DNA of 64,000 nt, from NCBI GenBank assembly GCA_937120535.1, contig CAKZJX010000111.1, positions 1 to 64,000 of the forward strand, in the 5' to 3' direction. The notes below the pieces were generated by a model. The model saw only the letters and a program-made list of their open reading frames with translations. It did not search any database and was not told where the DNA came from. A program made the position numbers and the translations under genes. Source of the DNA: an uncultured Anaerolineae bacterium. GTDB taxonomy: Bacteria > Chloroflexota > Anaerolineae > Anaerolineales > Villigracilaceae. Of the stretch, positions 33,820 to 42,546 are shown piece by piece. Positions within the stretch are counted from its first letter, which is position 1. The number at the start of each line of letters is the position of its first letter.

Positions 33820-34707
33820 TCATTCTCGATTGCGGAGGAAGACCGACCAGTAGACGGCGGCAACAAGTACAGCGCCGCCGATGATGTTCCCAATCGTAAC
33901 CGGAATCAGGTTGTCCCAGAAGAAGGCGCTCCAGGTAAGTTGATCTAAATTAGTGATTTGATCGGCAAGGGTGGCGATGAAGCCTGAGTCGAAGACTTGG
34001 ATGAGCAGGGCATAGGGGATGAAAAACATGTTGGCAATGCTGTGTTCAAACCCGGCGGCTACAAAGGCCGAAATGGGGAACAAGATGGCGATAATTTTAT
34101 CAATAGTGTTGCGAGCGCTGAAGGTCATCCACACTGCTAGGCATACCAGGGCGTTGCATAGGATGCCCAACATCAAGGCTGGCCAGAATCCTAAAGTGAC
34201 CTTGCTTAAAGCGATCTTGATGGCCGTCACGCCGACGGCGCCGGCTGCGAAGGTGTAATGCTTGGCCAGCACGGTGAGGATCACTGTGCCGATGGCGCCA
34301 ACGAAGTTGCCGGCATAGACGATCGTCCAGTTTCGCAGCAAGGCATAGGTGCTCACCTTTTTGTTCGCCCATGCCATGACGATCAGAGTGTTGCCAGTGA
34401 ACAGCTCGGCCCCACCGACGATCACCAGGATCAGGCCTAAGCAGAACACGAGGCCCGCCAGCAGACGAGAAAGGCCATAGGGCATGGCTATGGAGTAGAG
34501 CATCTGTCCATCGGCTGAGCTCACGGTAAACGTGCCGGTGGAGACGACGATGGAGAAGATCGCCCCCAGCGAGATGAAGGCGCCGGCCAGCACCGCTAGA
34601 GTGAACATTTTGAAGGCCGGCATCTCGGCCTTGCGCACGCCCAGGTATTCGGCGCGCGTGGCCATCTCTGGCGGCAGAAGAGCGTCAAAACGAATCTCGT
34701 TCATCAT
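33820..34707 (-). CDS. Formate/nitrite transporter family channel (FocA/NirC-like)
   Basis: A 295-residue pentameric channel protein with six hydrophobic segments. AELFTGNTLIVMAWANKK (~residues 100-117) and a FEHSIANMFFIP stretch match the FNT pore signature. It would move formate, nitrite or hydrosulfide across the membrane. The Wood-Ljungdahl genes just downstream make formate the likely substrate. Two ATGs (34707, 34704) are possible; a GGGAG site lies 11 bases before the first. Confidence 0.87.
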   Translation of the reverse strand: MMNEIRFDALLPPEMATRAEYLGVRKAEMPAFKMFTLAVLAGAFISLGAIFSIVVSTGTFTVSSADGQMLYSIAMPYGLSRLLAGLVFCLGLILVIVGGAELFTGNTLIVMAWANKKVSTYALLRNWTIVYAGNFVGAIGTVILTVLAKHYTFAAGAVGVTAIKIALSKVTLGFWPALMLGILCNALVCLAVWMTFSARNTIDKIIAILFPISAFVAAGFEHSIANMFFIPYALLIQVFDSGFIATLADQITNLDQLTWSAFFWDNLIPVTIGNIIGGAVLVAAVYWSVFLRNRE

Positions 34708-34849
34708 AGCCGATAAGCTCCCTGGAGAGATTGTGAAAATTTGCACAAAACGCGCTGGGGATTATATTTCAAATCTCAGCTACAGTTGTCATCTCTCTCA
34801 TGGAAATTTGTCATGCAACTCTTCAATCTGCTGCCTCTCGGCTCAAGCG

Positions 34850-35860
34850 CTATTCTTCCGAATGAGAGGCTAGGGGTTTGCGGGCGCTCAGGGCGGCTAG
34901 CGCGCCGGCTAGGATCAGCGAGGAGCCAACGATCAGGCCCAGGATCAGGCTGCCGCTTCGGCGGTCTACCGCTGGGGATGAGAGGGGGGTGGAGGTGGGA
35001 GAGGAGGTGGGGGTGGAAGTGCGGAAGAGGAAGGGCGTGACGGTCGGCCGAGAGGTTTCGGTGGGGGTGAGGGTTGGGGTGAGGGTCGGGGCCGGCGGAA
35101 CGATGATCAGCGTCATGCCCGGATAGATGGTGTTGGAGGTTAAGCGGTTGTAGGTTTTGAGCTGAGCAACGGTGGTCTGATAGGCGATGGCAATCGCCCA
35201 TAGGGTTTCGCCGGGTCGCACCAGGTGTTTAATTGCACCGTCGGGGAGCGGAGTGTTGGGGATGACGGTCACGGGCCTGGCGCGGATAGTGCCGGAGGAG
35301 GGAGGCGCTGCAGTCGAGGAAGGCAAGCTTGGGGGAGAAGCGGAACCGCCGCTTCCTTTGGGAGTGGCACAGTCAATGACGTAGTACCATCGGCCGTTGT
35401 TTTCGGCCACGCCGGCCCCGATCTCGCGCAAGTTGGGCGAGAGCATGGTGTATTGGTGATCGGGATCGGCCCAGTAGGGTGAGGTCACGATCTCCCAGCC
35501 AGTCAGATTGGCCGAGGTGCCGAGGATGTTTTCCGAAGCAAAGGAAAAGGCGTAACCGGCGGCGGTCAGGCGATCCCGATAGGAGGTCCCGCCGGGGCCG
35601 GTGTGGGTGACCACGCCGATCGACGCCATGTACTCGGCATGGGATTGGGCCAGTTGCATCAGGGTCGGATTGACTGAGTAGGGCGGGAGGCCGTTCTGAG
35701 CGCGATAGGCGTTCACCGCATCGATCAGCTCATAGGCTGTAGCCAGGGAGGGCGCCGAGGGCGGGGCGGCCCAGGCCGGCAAGGGGGCCGGCCCAATCAG
35801 GATGACTCCTACCAAGAAGGCGGCTTTCCACAGCCAATCTCCGATGCGGAAGGGAAACAT
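34850..35860 (-). CDS. Secreted CAP (SCP/PR1) domain protein with LysM and C-terminal membrane segment
   Basis: A 336-residue envelope protein: signal peptide to about residue 31 (AWA), CAP domain ~45-165 (VNAYRAQNG, ENILG, HQYTMLSP, YYVIDC), LysM cell-wall-binding domain ~212-258 (VRPGETLWAIA), a long Thr/Pro/Ser linker and a final hydrophobic helix. The ATG at 35860 gives a proper signal peptide. A much longer frame upstream lies in the intergenic space and has no conserved content. It is divergent from the CODH operon. Its role is probably at the cell surface or peptidoglycan. Confidence 0.85.
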   Translation of the reverse strand: MFPFRIGDWLWKAAFLVGVILIGPAPLPAWAAPPSAPSLATAYELIDAVNAYRAQNGLPPYSVNPTLMQLAQSHAEYMASIGVVTHTGPGGTSYRDRLTAAGYAFSFASENILGTSANLTGWEIVTSPYWADPDHQYTMLSPNLREIGAGVAENNGRWYYVIDCATPKGSGGSASPPSLPSSTAAPPSSGTIRARPVTVIPNTPLPDGAIKHLVRPGETLWAIAIAYQTTVAQLKTYNRLTSNTIYPGMTLIIVPPAPTLTPTLTPTETSRPTVTPFLFRTSTPTSSPTSTPLSSPAVDRRSGSLILGLIVGSSLILAGALAALSARKPLASHSEE

Positions 35861-36130
35861 AGCGACATTATACTGCACATGCCGGCAAAGTCGTTTAGAC
35901 CACTGTACCAGGAAATCGAACTTATCTTGACTTTTTGGAATGCCAACGGTCGGGATCATCTTGACAATCGTCGAGCGCCTGAAGCAAACCGATGGGAATA
36001 CATTCATCCTGCTTTGGGCTGATAATGCTCTTAACTTTTCTGCCAATGTCCGCTCCGATGCTAGAATAAGAAAAACAGACAAACGGATACCAAAAACGGG
36101 CTCTTGCACGGATTCGATAAAGGAGGTTGC
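35861..36130. other. Divergent control region of the CODH/ACS operon
   Basis: 270 bp between the CAP-LysM gene and the operon's first gene. It is AT-richer than its surroundings, with two TTGAC elements (35926 and 35970 area) and an extended -10 at its right end. No cobalamin riboswitch box or T-box sequence was seen. Confidence 0.5.
36059..36067 (+). promoter_or_regulatory. Putative extended -10 promoter of the CODH/ACS operon
   Basis: TGCTAGAAT fits an extended -10 box. The transcript would start about 55 nt before the first gene, which has a perfect AAAGGAGG ribosome-binding site. No convincing -35 is present, so an activator is plausible. Confidence 0.35.
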
Positions 36131-36514
36131 ATGGAGACCAAACAGTTTGATGCCCCTGCGCTGTATGGGGATCACCATGTCAGCGAAGTGCGGCGCGTTT
36201 TGCTTGAAATGGAGGGGGTAAAGGAGGTGTATGCTTCGAGTGCCTTCCAGGTGATTGAGGTGACCTACGATCCCGAGCACACCCAGGCTGAACAAATCGA
36301 AGCGCGCTTGCGAGAAATGGGCTATCTCGATCCCCTTCCCATCCCCGAAGAGCCGGCCATGGCCATAGAGCGAAAGAATGGAGATGGCTTTTTTCGACAC
36401 ACGATGGCTTTTGAGACGACGCGAGGCGTGATCTCATTTGCCCAGCGTGTCTCTTACAGCGGGCGGCCGCTCTGGCCTTGCCCCGGGTTTGGGGTATTGA
36501 AGATGGACGAGTAG
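36131..36514 (+). CDS. HMA-like small protein preceding CO dehydrogenase, metal cysteines replaced
   Basis: A 127-residue protein. The first ~70 residues fold-predict as a heavy-metal-associated domain (beta-alpha-beta-beta-alpha-beta), with VSEVRRVLLEMEGVKEV as the first helix and strand and IEARLREMGY as the second helix. Where HMA proteins have CxxC, this one has GDHH, so the metal loop is His-based. The ~55-residue tail is unlike known families. An AAAGGAGG site precedes the ATG, and cooS follows after 48 bp. Its place suggests a nickel delivery or CODH assembly helper; there is no direct evidence. Confidence 0.7.
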   Translation: METKQFDAPALYGDHHVSEVRRVLLEMEGVKEVYASSAFQVIEVTYDPEHTQAEQIEARLREMGYLDPLPIPEEPAMAIERKNGDGFFRHTMAFETTRGVISFAQRVSYSGRPLWPCPGFGVLKMDE

Positions 36515-36562
36515 GCCAAGAAGGAAGGTTGGAATCGGCCTTTAGAACCAGCGAGGTGAGAG

Positions 36563-38581
36563 ATGACCAAAAAGCGAGAACTCCATGAGTATTCCACCGA
36601 TCCCGCTGCGCAGGAGATGTTGATCCGAGCTGAGGAGTTAGGCGTCAGCACGGCGTTCACGCGTGCGGACAAGATGGTTCCTTGCAACATCGGCGGAGCG
36701 GGGATGTGTTGTAAGCAGTGTGGCATGGGACCTTGCCGCCTAACGAAAGAGGGCGATGTGGGCGTGTGCGGCGCAACGATTGATACGATTCAAGCTCGCA
36801 ACCTGACACGCGCCATCGCGGCCGGCGCGGCCGCCCACTCGGACCACGGGCGCGATATGGCCTTCTTGCTCAAGGCGACTGCCAACGGCCAGGCCGAAGG
36901 ATACTGGCTGCGCGACATTGCCAAACTGCGGATCGTAGCTTCGAAGTACGGCATCCCGATCGAAGGCCGAGCGCCAGAAGAGATCGCCAACGATCTGGCC
37001 GATCTCTACATCGCCCAGTTCGGCCAACAGACCGGCGAGGTTGTTCCAGCCACACGCGCTCCGAAGAAGCGCCAACAACTGTGGCGTGAGCTCAAGGTGT
37101 GGCCACGCGGCATCGATCGCGAGGTGGTCGAAGCCCTGCATCGCACGCATATCGGCGACGATCAGGACCCAGAGCACATCTTGCTACATGCGGTGCGCAC
37201 CGCCTTGACCGACGGATGGGGCGGCTCGATGATCGCCACCGATGTTTCGGATATTCTCTTCGGCACGCCGGCCCCCCTGCTTGGCCAAGCCAACCTGGGC
37301 GTGATCAAAGAGAACATGGTCAACGTGGTCGTCCACGGGCATCAACCCAACTTGAGCGAGATGATGGTAGTAGCGGCCCAAGACCCGGAGATTCTGGAAT
37401 ACGCCCGCGCCGCCGGCGCCGAAGGCATTCAGTTAGCCGGCATCTGCTGCACCGCCAACGAAATCTTGATGCGCCAGGGCATTCCGGCCGCCGGCAATTT
37501 CCTGCATCAGGAGCTGGCCATCCTGACGGGTGCCGTAGAGGCGATGGTGGTAGACGTGCAATGCATCATGCAGGCCTTGGTCAGCCTGGCCCAGAATTTC
37601 CACACCAAGATCATTACCACCTCGCCCAAGGTCAAGATCACCGGCGCCACCCACATCGAATTCGACGAACATAAAGGGCTGACCATCGCCAAGCAGATCC
37701 TGAAAGTAGCGATTGACAACTTCACGAACCGCCAGCCGGCCAAGGTGCGCATCCCCAGAATCAAAGAAGATCTCATCCCCGGATTCTCGCACGAATACAT
37801 CAACTACATGTTGGGTGGTTCGTATCGCGCCTCCTTCCGTCCCCTCAACGATGCGATCATTTCGGGTCGCATCCGCGGCGTGGCGGCCATTGTCGGCTGC
37901 AACAACCCGCGCTCCTCGCAGGACTACCTGCACAACACGGTGGTGAAAGAGCTCCTCAAGAAAGATGTGCTGGTAGTGCAAACCGGGTGCGGTGCTATTG
38001 CGGCCGGCAAATTGGGCCTGATGTTGGGCGAGGCCGGCTTGAGCGAAGTAGGAAGCGGCTTGCGCGAAGTATGCGAGACGGTCGGCATCCCACCAGTGCT
38101 CCACCTCGGCTCGTGCGTAGACAACACCCGTATCCTGACCGTGTTGACCCAGATGGTTGAGGAGGGCGGATTGGGCGACGACATTGACCAGATCCCAGCC
38201 GTTGGCTTAGCGCCTGAATGGATGAGCGAGAAAGCCTTGGCCATTGCTACCTATTGTGTGGCCTCAGGCGCCTACGTGATCTTCGGCGGATCCTCCCCCA
38301 TCAGCGGCATGCCCGATCGCGTCCACGATAGCGACAAAGTGGCACGCTACATCAGCGAAGGTTGGGAGAAGCTCTTTGGCGGCAAGCTGGAGTTTATCTC
38401 CGATCCGCAGAAGATGATTGAGGCCACACTGGCCCACATCGACAAGAAACGCGCCGCCCTTGGCCTGCCGGCCTGGGAAGAGAACAAATTCGGACGCAGC
38501 GGCGATTCCCGCATGCAACAACTCGAGTCGCTGCCACTGGAGCAGAAGCGCCAGGCCATCTACGGATTGGCGGCCGATTAG
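36563..38581 (+). CDS. cooS: Anaerobic carbon-monoxide dehydrogenase catalytic subunit (CooS/AcsA)
   Basis: A 672-residue Ni-Fe CO dehydrogenase that interconverts CO and CO2 and feeds CO to acetyl-CoA synthase. The N-terminus holds the bridging D-cluster cysteines (Cys41, Cys49) and the B-cluster set (Cys50, Cys53, Cys58, Cys69). The C-cluster region includes the GICCTANE and GCNNPR segments, a QTGCGAIAAGK segment and a LGSCVDNTR segment that carry the conserved cysteines. It is the first enzyme of the acs operon. Insertion of nickel would need CooC, encoded 33 kb away. Length and motifs are normal. Confidence 0.95.
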   Translation: MTKKRELHEYSTDPAAQEMLIRAEELGVSTAFTRADKMVPCNIGGAGMCCKQCGMGPCRLTKEGDVGVCGATIDTIQARNLTRAIAAGAAAHSDHGRDMAFLLKATANGQAEGYWLRDIAKLRIVASKYGIPIEGRAPEEIANDLADLYIAQFGQQTGEVVPATRAPKKRQQLWRELKVWPRGIDREVVEALHRTHIGDDQDPEHILLHAVRTALTDGWGGSMIATDVSDILFGTPAPLLGQANLGVIKENMVNVVVHGHQPNLSEMMVVAAQDPEILEYARAAGAEGIQLAGICCTANEILMRQGIPAAGNFLHQELAILTGAVEAMVVDVQCIMQALVSLAQNFHTKIITTSPKVKITGATHIEFDEHKGLTIAKQILKVAIDNFTNRQPAKVRIPRIKEDLIPGFSHEYINYMLGGSYRASFRPLNDAIISGRIRGVAAIVGCNNPRSSQDYLHNTVVKELLKKDVLVVQTGCGAIAAGKLGLMLGEAGLSEVGSGLREVCETVGIPPVLHLGSCVDNTRILTVLTQMVEEGGLGDDIDQIPAVGLAPEWMSEKALAIATYCVASGAYVIFGGSSPISGMPDRVHDSDKVARYISEGWEKLFGGKLEFISDPQKMIEATLAHIDKKRAALGLPAWEENKFGRSGDSRMQQLESLPLEQKRQAIYGLAAD

Positions 38582-38647
38582 CGAACCAAGACGGTAGACA
38601 GGAATTGATTGGTCTCCGATCCTCAATGACCTATTCCGGAGGCATCT

Positions 38648-40939
38648 ATGTCACGATACATAGCCACTCGCGCAATTCGCGGAGCAAACGCTCTGGTTAC
38701 TGAAGCCGAGTTGATGCTCAAAAAAGCCCTGGCCGAAAAAGGTCCTAACACGCCGGTCGCCTTCCCCAACACCGCCTACTACCTGCCCACCATCCTGGGG
38801 ATGACCGGCAAGGCCGTAGAAAAACTGGGCGACCTCCAACCGGCGCTGGAACAAGCGCGCGTCTTGCTCCATCCGGTTCCGGCCTCAAAGCGCTGGACGC
38901 CCTATCTAGGAGAAACCCTCGACTGCGGCATGGCCACCTTATTGGCCGCCGAAGCCATCCAGGCCATCCGCTTCGTGTACGGTCTACAACCCGAGCGCAT
39001 GCCCGGCTTCCGATTAGCCGGAGGCACCTCCTTTACCAGTCCCGAAAGCGCCTCGGGCGAGGAGGGCGCCCGGGAAGGATATCTGAACGGCCCGATCGAC
39101 GACATCCAGCTGCGCTCCTGGGGCATCCAATTGGTGGATGGGCGCATGCCCGGCTTTGCTGCCATCGTAGGTTGCGCCAAGTCCAATGAAGTTGCCGTCA
39201 AAATCGTGCGCGAATTGCAACGGCGCAACATCTTGACCTTCTTGTGCGGCAACGTCAACGGCCGCAGCATCATCCACCAACTGGTGGAAGAGGGGGTGGA
39301 ACTGGGCTACGACACCTACACCGTCCCCTTCGGCACCGACACCCTGAGCGCCATCTACGCCTTGGGGTTTGCCACCCGCTCCGCCCTGACCTTTGGCGGG
39401 TTGAAGCCCGGCATGGCGCGCGAAATCTTGCTCTACAACAAAGAGCGCGTCTTCGCCTTCGTGCTGGCCTTGGGCGAGGTGGATGATCTGAAATACGCCA
39501 TGGCAGCCGGCGCCATCAACTTCGGCTTCCCTGTGATTGCCGACACCGTCATCCCCGAAATCTTGCCCACCGGCATCACCACCTATGAACACGTGGTCTC
39601 CATGCCGTTTAACCAGATCGAAGGCAAAGACGACCTGGAACGCGCCGAACGGCTGGTGCAGAAATGCATCGAAGTGCGAGGCGTGAAAGTCAAAGTCTCC
39701 AGCGTGGACGTGCCTGTGCCCTACGGCTCGGCCTTCGAAGGCGAAGTGGTGCGCAAAGCCGATCTGCGTGTGGAATTCGGCGGCAAGCGTAGCCGAGCCT
39801 TTGAGTACCTCTACATGGCCAAGCTCGATGAAGTCACCGACGGCAAGATCGAGGTGATCGGCAAAGGCTTTGACGACGTTCCACCCCAAGGCGCCATGGA
39901 CTTGGGCATCGTGGTCAAAGTGGCTGGACGCCAAATGCAGCAGGACTTTGAACCGGTCCTTGAGCGCCAGATCCACTACTTCATCAACGGCGCCAGCGGC
40001 GTACAACACGTGGGCCAACGCGACATCGCCTGGATCCGCATCTCCAACGCAGCCGCCGAGAAGGGCTTTCGCCTCGAACACCTGGGCAAAATCCTCCACG
40101 CCCGCTTCCACGAGGACTTTGGCGCCATCGTGGACAAAGTGGAGGTGACTATTATCACCGAACCCACCTTACACGCTCAGTGGTTGGAGAAAGCTCGAGT
40201 AGCCTACGACTACCGCAATAAGCGCTTGGCCGACCTGACCGATGACAAGGTAGACGAATTCTACTCGTGCACCTTGTGCCAGTCCTTTGCGCCCAACCAC
40301 GTCTGCGTGATCTCGCCTGAACGTCTTGGCCTGTGCGGCGCCTACAACTGGTTGGACTGCAAAGCCTCGTACAACATCAACCCCACCGGTCCCAACCAGC
40401 CCATCAAACTGGGCAAACTGCTCGATCCGATAAAAGGCTATTGGGAAGGGACGATCAACTATGCCAATATTGGGTCCCACGGCGCCGTCGAGAAAGTCTC
40501 CATGTATTCCATTATGGAGAACCCGATGACCGCCTGCGGCTGCTTCGAGTGCATTGTTATGCTGATCCCCGAGGCCAACGGCGTGATGGTGGTCTCGCGC
40601 GAAGACCCATCTATGACGCCGGCCGGCATGACCTTCTCCACCCTGGCCGGCATCGCCGGCGGCGGCCTGCAAACGCCGGGCGTGATGGGCGTGGGCAAAT
40701 ACTACTTGCTCAGCCCCAAGTTCATCTCAGCCGACGGCGGATTCAAGCGCGTGGTCTGGATGTCCTCCATCCTAAAAGAGACCATGGCCGAGGAACTCAA
40801 ACAAATTGCCATCCGCGAAGGCGATCCCGACCTGATCGAGAAGATTGCCGATGAGCGCCATGTAACCACCCTTGAAGAACTCCTGGCCTGGCTAGAGGCC
40901 CACAATCATCCGGCCCTGGTCATGGAACCCATGTTCTAA
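38648..40939 (+). CDS. acsB: Acetyl-CoA synthase alpha subunit (AcsB)
   Basis: A 763-residue bacterial-type acetyl-CoA synthase that joins CO, a methyl group and CoA. The N-terminal CODH-contacting domain absent from archaeal CdhC is present. A-cluster ligands are intact: Cys541, Cys544, Cys553 and Cys563 (CTLCQSFAPNHVC...C) bind the [4Fe-4S] part, and Cys630-Gly-Cys632 bind the distal nickel. The ATG has an ideal GGAGG site. A hairpin-forming space separates it from the CBS gene. Confidence 0.95.
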   Translation: MSRYIATRAIRGANALVTEAELMLKKALAEKGPNTPVAFPNTAYYLPTILGMTGKAVEKLGDLQPALEQARVLLHPVPASKRWTPYLGETLDCGMATLLAAEAIQAIRFVYGLQPERMPGFRLAGGTSFTSPESASGEEGAREGYLNGPIDDIQLRSWGIQLVDGRMPGFAAIVGCAKSNEVAVKIVRELQRRNILTFLCGNVNGRSIIHQLVEEGVELGYDTYTVPFGTDTLSAIYALGFATRSALTFGGLKPGMAREILLYNKERVFAFVLALGEVDDLKYAMAAGAINFGFPVIADTVIPEILPTGITTYEHVVSMPFNQIEGKDDLERAERLVQKCIEVRGVKVKVSSVDVPVPYGSAFEGEVVRKADLRVEFGGKRSRAFEYLYMAKLDEVTDGKIEVIGKGFDDVPPQGAMDLGIVVKVAGRQMQQDFEPVLERQIHYFINGASGVQHVGQRDIAWIRISNAAAEKGFRLEHLGKILHARFHEDFGAIVDKVEVTIITEPTLHAQWLEKARVAYDYRNKRLADLTDDKVDEFYSCTLCQSFAPNHVCVISPERLGLCGAYNWLDCKASYNINPTGPNQPIKLGKLLDPIKGYWEGTINYANIGSHGAVEKVSMYSIMENPMTACGCFECIVMLIPEANGVMVVSREDPSMTPAGMTFSTLAGIAGGGLQTPGVMGVGKYYLLSPKFISADGGFKRVVWMSSILKETMAEELKQIAIREGDPDLIEKIADERHVTTLEELLAWLEAHNHPALVMEPMF

Positions 40940-40954
40940 TCCAACTGCGATCGA

Positions 40955-41028
40955 GGGAAAGCCGGAAGGCTCCGAAACCCAGGCGACCCCCATTCCACTT
41001 GGCACATCCTCGACCTTTCGGCTTTCCC
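40955..41028 (+). repeat. Inverted repeat in the acsB-CBS gap
   Basis: A perfect 10-bp pair (GGGAAAGCCG at 40955-40964 and CGGCTTTCCC at 41019-41028) surrounds a 54-nt loop between acsB and the next gene. There is no T-tract. It may stabilise or process the operon mRNA. Confidence 0.5.
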
Positions 41029-41044
41029 CCCTCTCGCATCGCCT

Positions 41045-41542
41045 ATGAAGCCACTCCTCGTCCGCGACCTGATGACGGTTGGTGTACCGACCTGCAAGCG
41101 CGATACCCGGATCACCGACATCGCTCGCTACCTGCTGGAACACAATCTGGAAGGGATGTGTGTCTTGGACGACGAAGGCAACGGAATCGGCGTGGTCGGC
41201 ATCGAGGAGCTAATCGCTGCCTATAGCCGAGAAGATGTGAGCGCCCTGACCGCCGAGCAGGTGATGCGTGAAGGCATGCCCACCGTCCTGCCAGATATCC
41301 CTGTCTCCCTTGCTGCACAACTCATGCGCGATCAGCGGACTCGCATCGTCTTCCTCACCCACAACGCTGCCGGCATCATCTACCCCGCTGCCTACCTGAC
41401 CTACCGCCACATCTTGCGCCACCTGGCGGCAAAAGACGAGTCAGAACTGAAGGACCTGGGAATCGCTGCCGAACGCATCTCGCCAGTAGATGCCTTTATC
41501 GCCCGACGCAACCAAGCCCGAAAACGGGCCGGCTTGCTCTGA
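41045..41542 (+). CDS. CBS-domain pair protein in the acs operon
   Basis: A 165-residue protein made of two CBS domains (about residues 8-62 and 70-125; VRDLMTVGVPT and AEQVMREGMPTVLP are the starts) and a basic C-terminal helix. CBS pairs bind adenine nucleotides or S-adenosylmethionine and report energy state. No enzymatic or DNA-binding domain is attached. Sitting between acsB and acsD, it is a candidate allosteric sensor for the ACS complex. Confidence 0.85.
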   Translation: MKPLLVRDLMTVGVPTCKRDTRITDIARYLLEHNLEGMCVLDDEGNGIGVVGIEELIAAYSREDVSALTAEQVMREGMPTVLPDIPVSLAAQLMRDQRTRIVFLTHNAAGIIYPAAYLTYRHILRHLAAKDESELKDLGIAAERISPVDAFIARRNQARKRAGLL

Positions 41543-41579
41543 CCATCCTTGTCCATCTCATCCAACTCGGAGGACCTGT

Positions 41580-42524
41580 ATGCCCCTCGAAATTCCGAAA
41601 GACAAATGGCCTGGGAGTGTGCGCACTGTGACTCTCGGCGCCGCCGCCGCTGAAGGCGGAACGCGCACCAAAACCGTAACCATCGGCGGACAAACGGCCA
41701 TGCCCTACCTCCACTTCGAAGCTTCTCCGCCCCATCCGCCGGCTGTCGCTGTGGAAATCAAATCGCGCCCACCCGAAGACTGGTCGCCTCTCCTGCTTGA
41801 AGCCTGGGGCGAGCTCGTCAACGACCCGGCGGCCTGGGCCAAAAAAGCCGAAGAAATCGGCGCCGACCTGATCGTGTTGGCCCTCACCCTGGCCGATCGC
41901 CCCGAAGAGGCCGTAAACGTGGTTCAATCTGTCCTGCGCGCCACAGGAGTGCCGCTCATCGTTTGGGGGCCCGGCCAAGCCGAAAAAGACAACGAACTGC
42001 TGGTGCCGGTGGCCGAGGCCGCCAAAGGCGAACGCCTGGTGCTTGGCATCTGCGAAGACAAAAACTATCGCACCATCGTCGCTGCTGCCATGGCCAACGG
42101 TCATCTGGTGCAGGCTCGCACACCGATGGACGTTAACCTCTCCAAGCAATTAAACATCCTGATCAGCGACATGGGCATGCCCAAAGATCGCATCATCATG
42201 GACCCCACCACCGGTGCCCTCGGCTATGGCATCGAATACGGCTACTCGGTGATGGAGCGCCTGCGCCTGGCCGCCCTCCAGGGCGATGCCATGACCCAAT
42301 CACCGATGATCGTCACCCCTGGCTTTGAAGCCTGGAAGACCAAGGAGGCCAAAGTCGGTTCAGGGGTGCCCGAAGCGTGGGGCGATTGGAAAGAACGCTC
42401 CGTCAACTGGGAAACCATCACCGCCATCACCCTGCTCGAATCCGGGGCCGACATCGTCGTGTTGCGCTATCCCGAATCGGTGGCCCGAGTCAAACAGGCC
42501 ATCCAGGAACTGATGACCGCCTAA
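41580..42524 (+). CDS. acsD: Corrinoid iron-sulfur protein small subunit (AcsD/CdhD)
   Basis: A 314-residue TIM-barrel subunit of the corrinoid/iron-sulfur protein that carries the methyl group to acetyl-CoA synthase. Typical segments are PKDKWPGSV, LHFEA, IMDPTTGALGYGIEYGYSVMERLR and a terminal IVVLRYPESV. A GGAGG site six bases before the ATG sets the start; a longer frame begins inside the CBS gene. It forms a heterodimer with AcsC, encoded 22 bp downstream. Confidence 0.93.
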   Translation: MPLEIPKDKWPGSVRTVTLGAAAAEGGTRTKTVTIGGQTAMPYLHFEASPPHPPAVAVEIKSRPPEDWSPLLLEAWGELVNDPAAWAKKAEEIGADLIVLALTLADRPEEAVNVVQSVLRATGVPLIVWGPGQAEKDNELLVPVAEAAKGERLVLGICEDKNYRTIVAAAMANGHLVQARTPMDVNLSKQLNILISDMGMPKDRIIMDPTTGALGYGIEYGYSVMERLRLAALQGDAMTQSPMIVTPGFEAWKTKEAKVGSGVPEAWGDWKERSVNWETITAITLLESGADIVVLRYPESVARVKQAIQELMTA

Positions 42525-42546
42525 GCGTCCGCAAAGGAGACCACTC

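Noticed and set aside
35861-36130. Cobalamin riboswitch before the corrinoid operon
   Set aside because: Looked for the conserved B12-box and receptor helices; nothing similar was seen.
35861-36400. 180-codon N-terminal extension of the CAP-LysM protein
   Set aside because: The extension crosses the intergenic promoter region and the opposite-strand HMA gene; a signal peptide begins at 35860.
39014-40111. Long minus-strand open frame opposite acsB (365 codons)
   Set aside because: GC-rich antisense shadow of a strongly conserved gene; its translation has no recognisable motif. The same applies to other large antisense frames, for example 5117-6016, 37433-38104 and 53538-54440.
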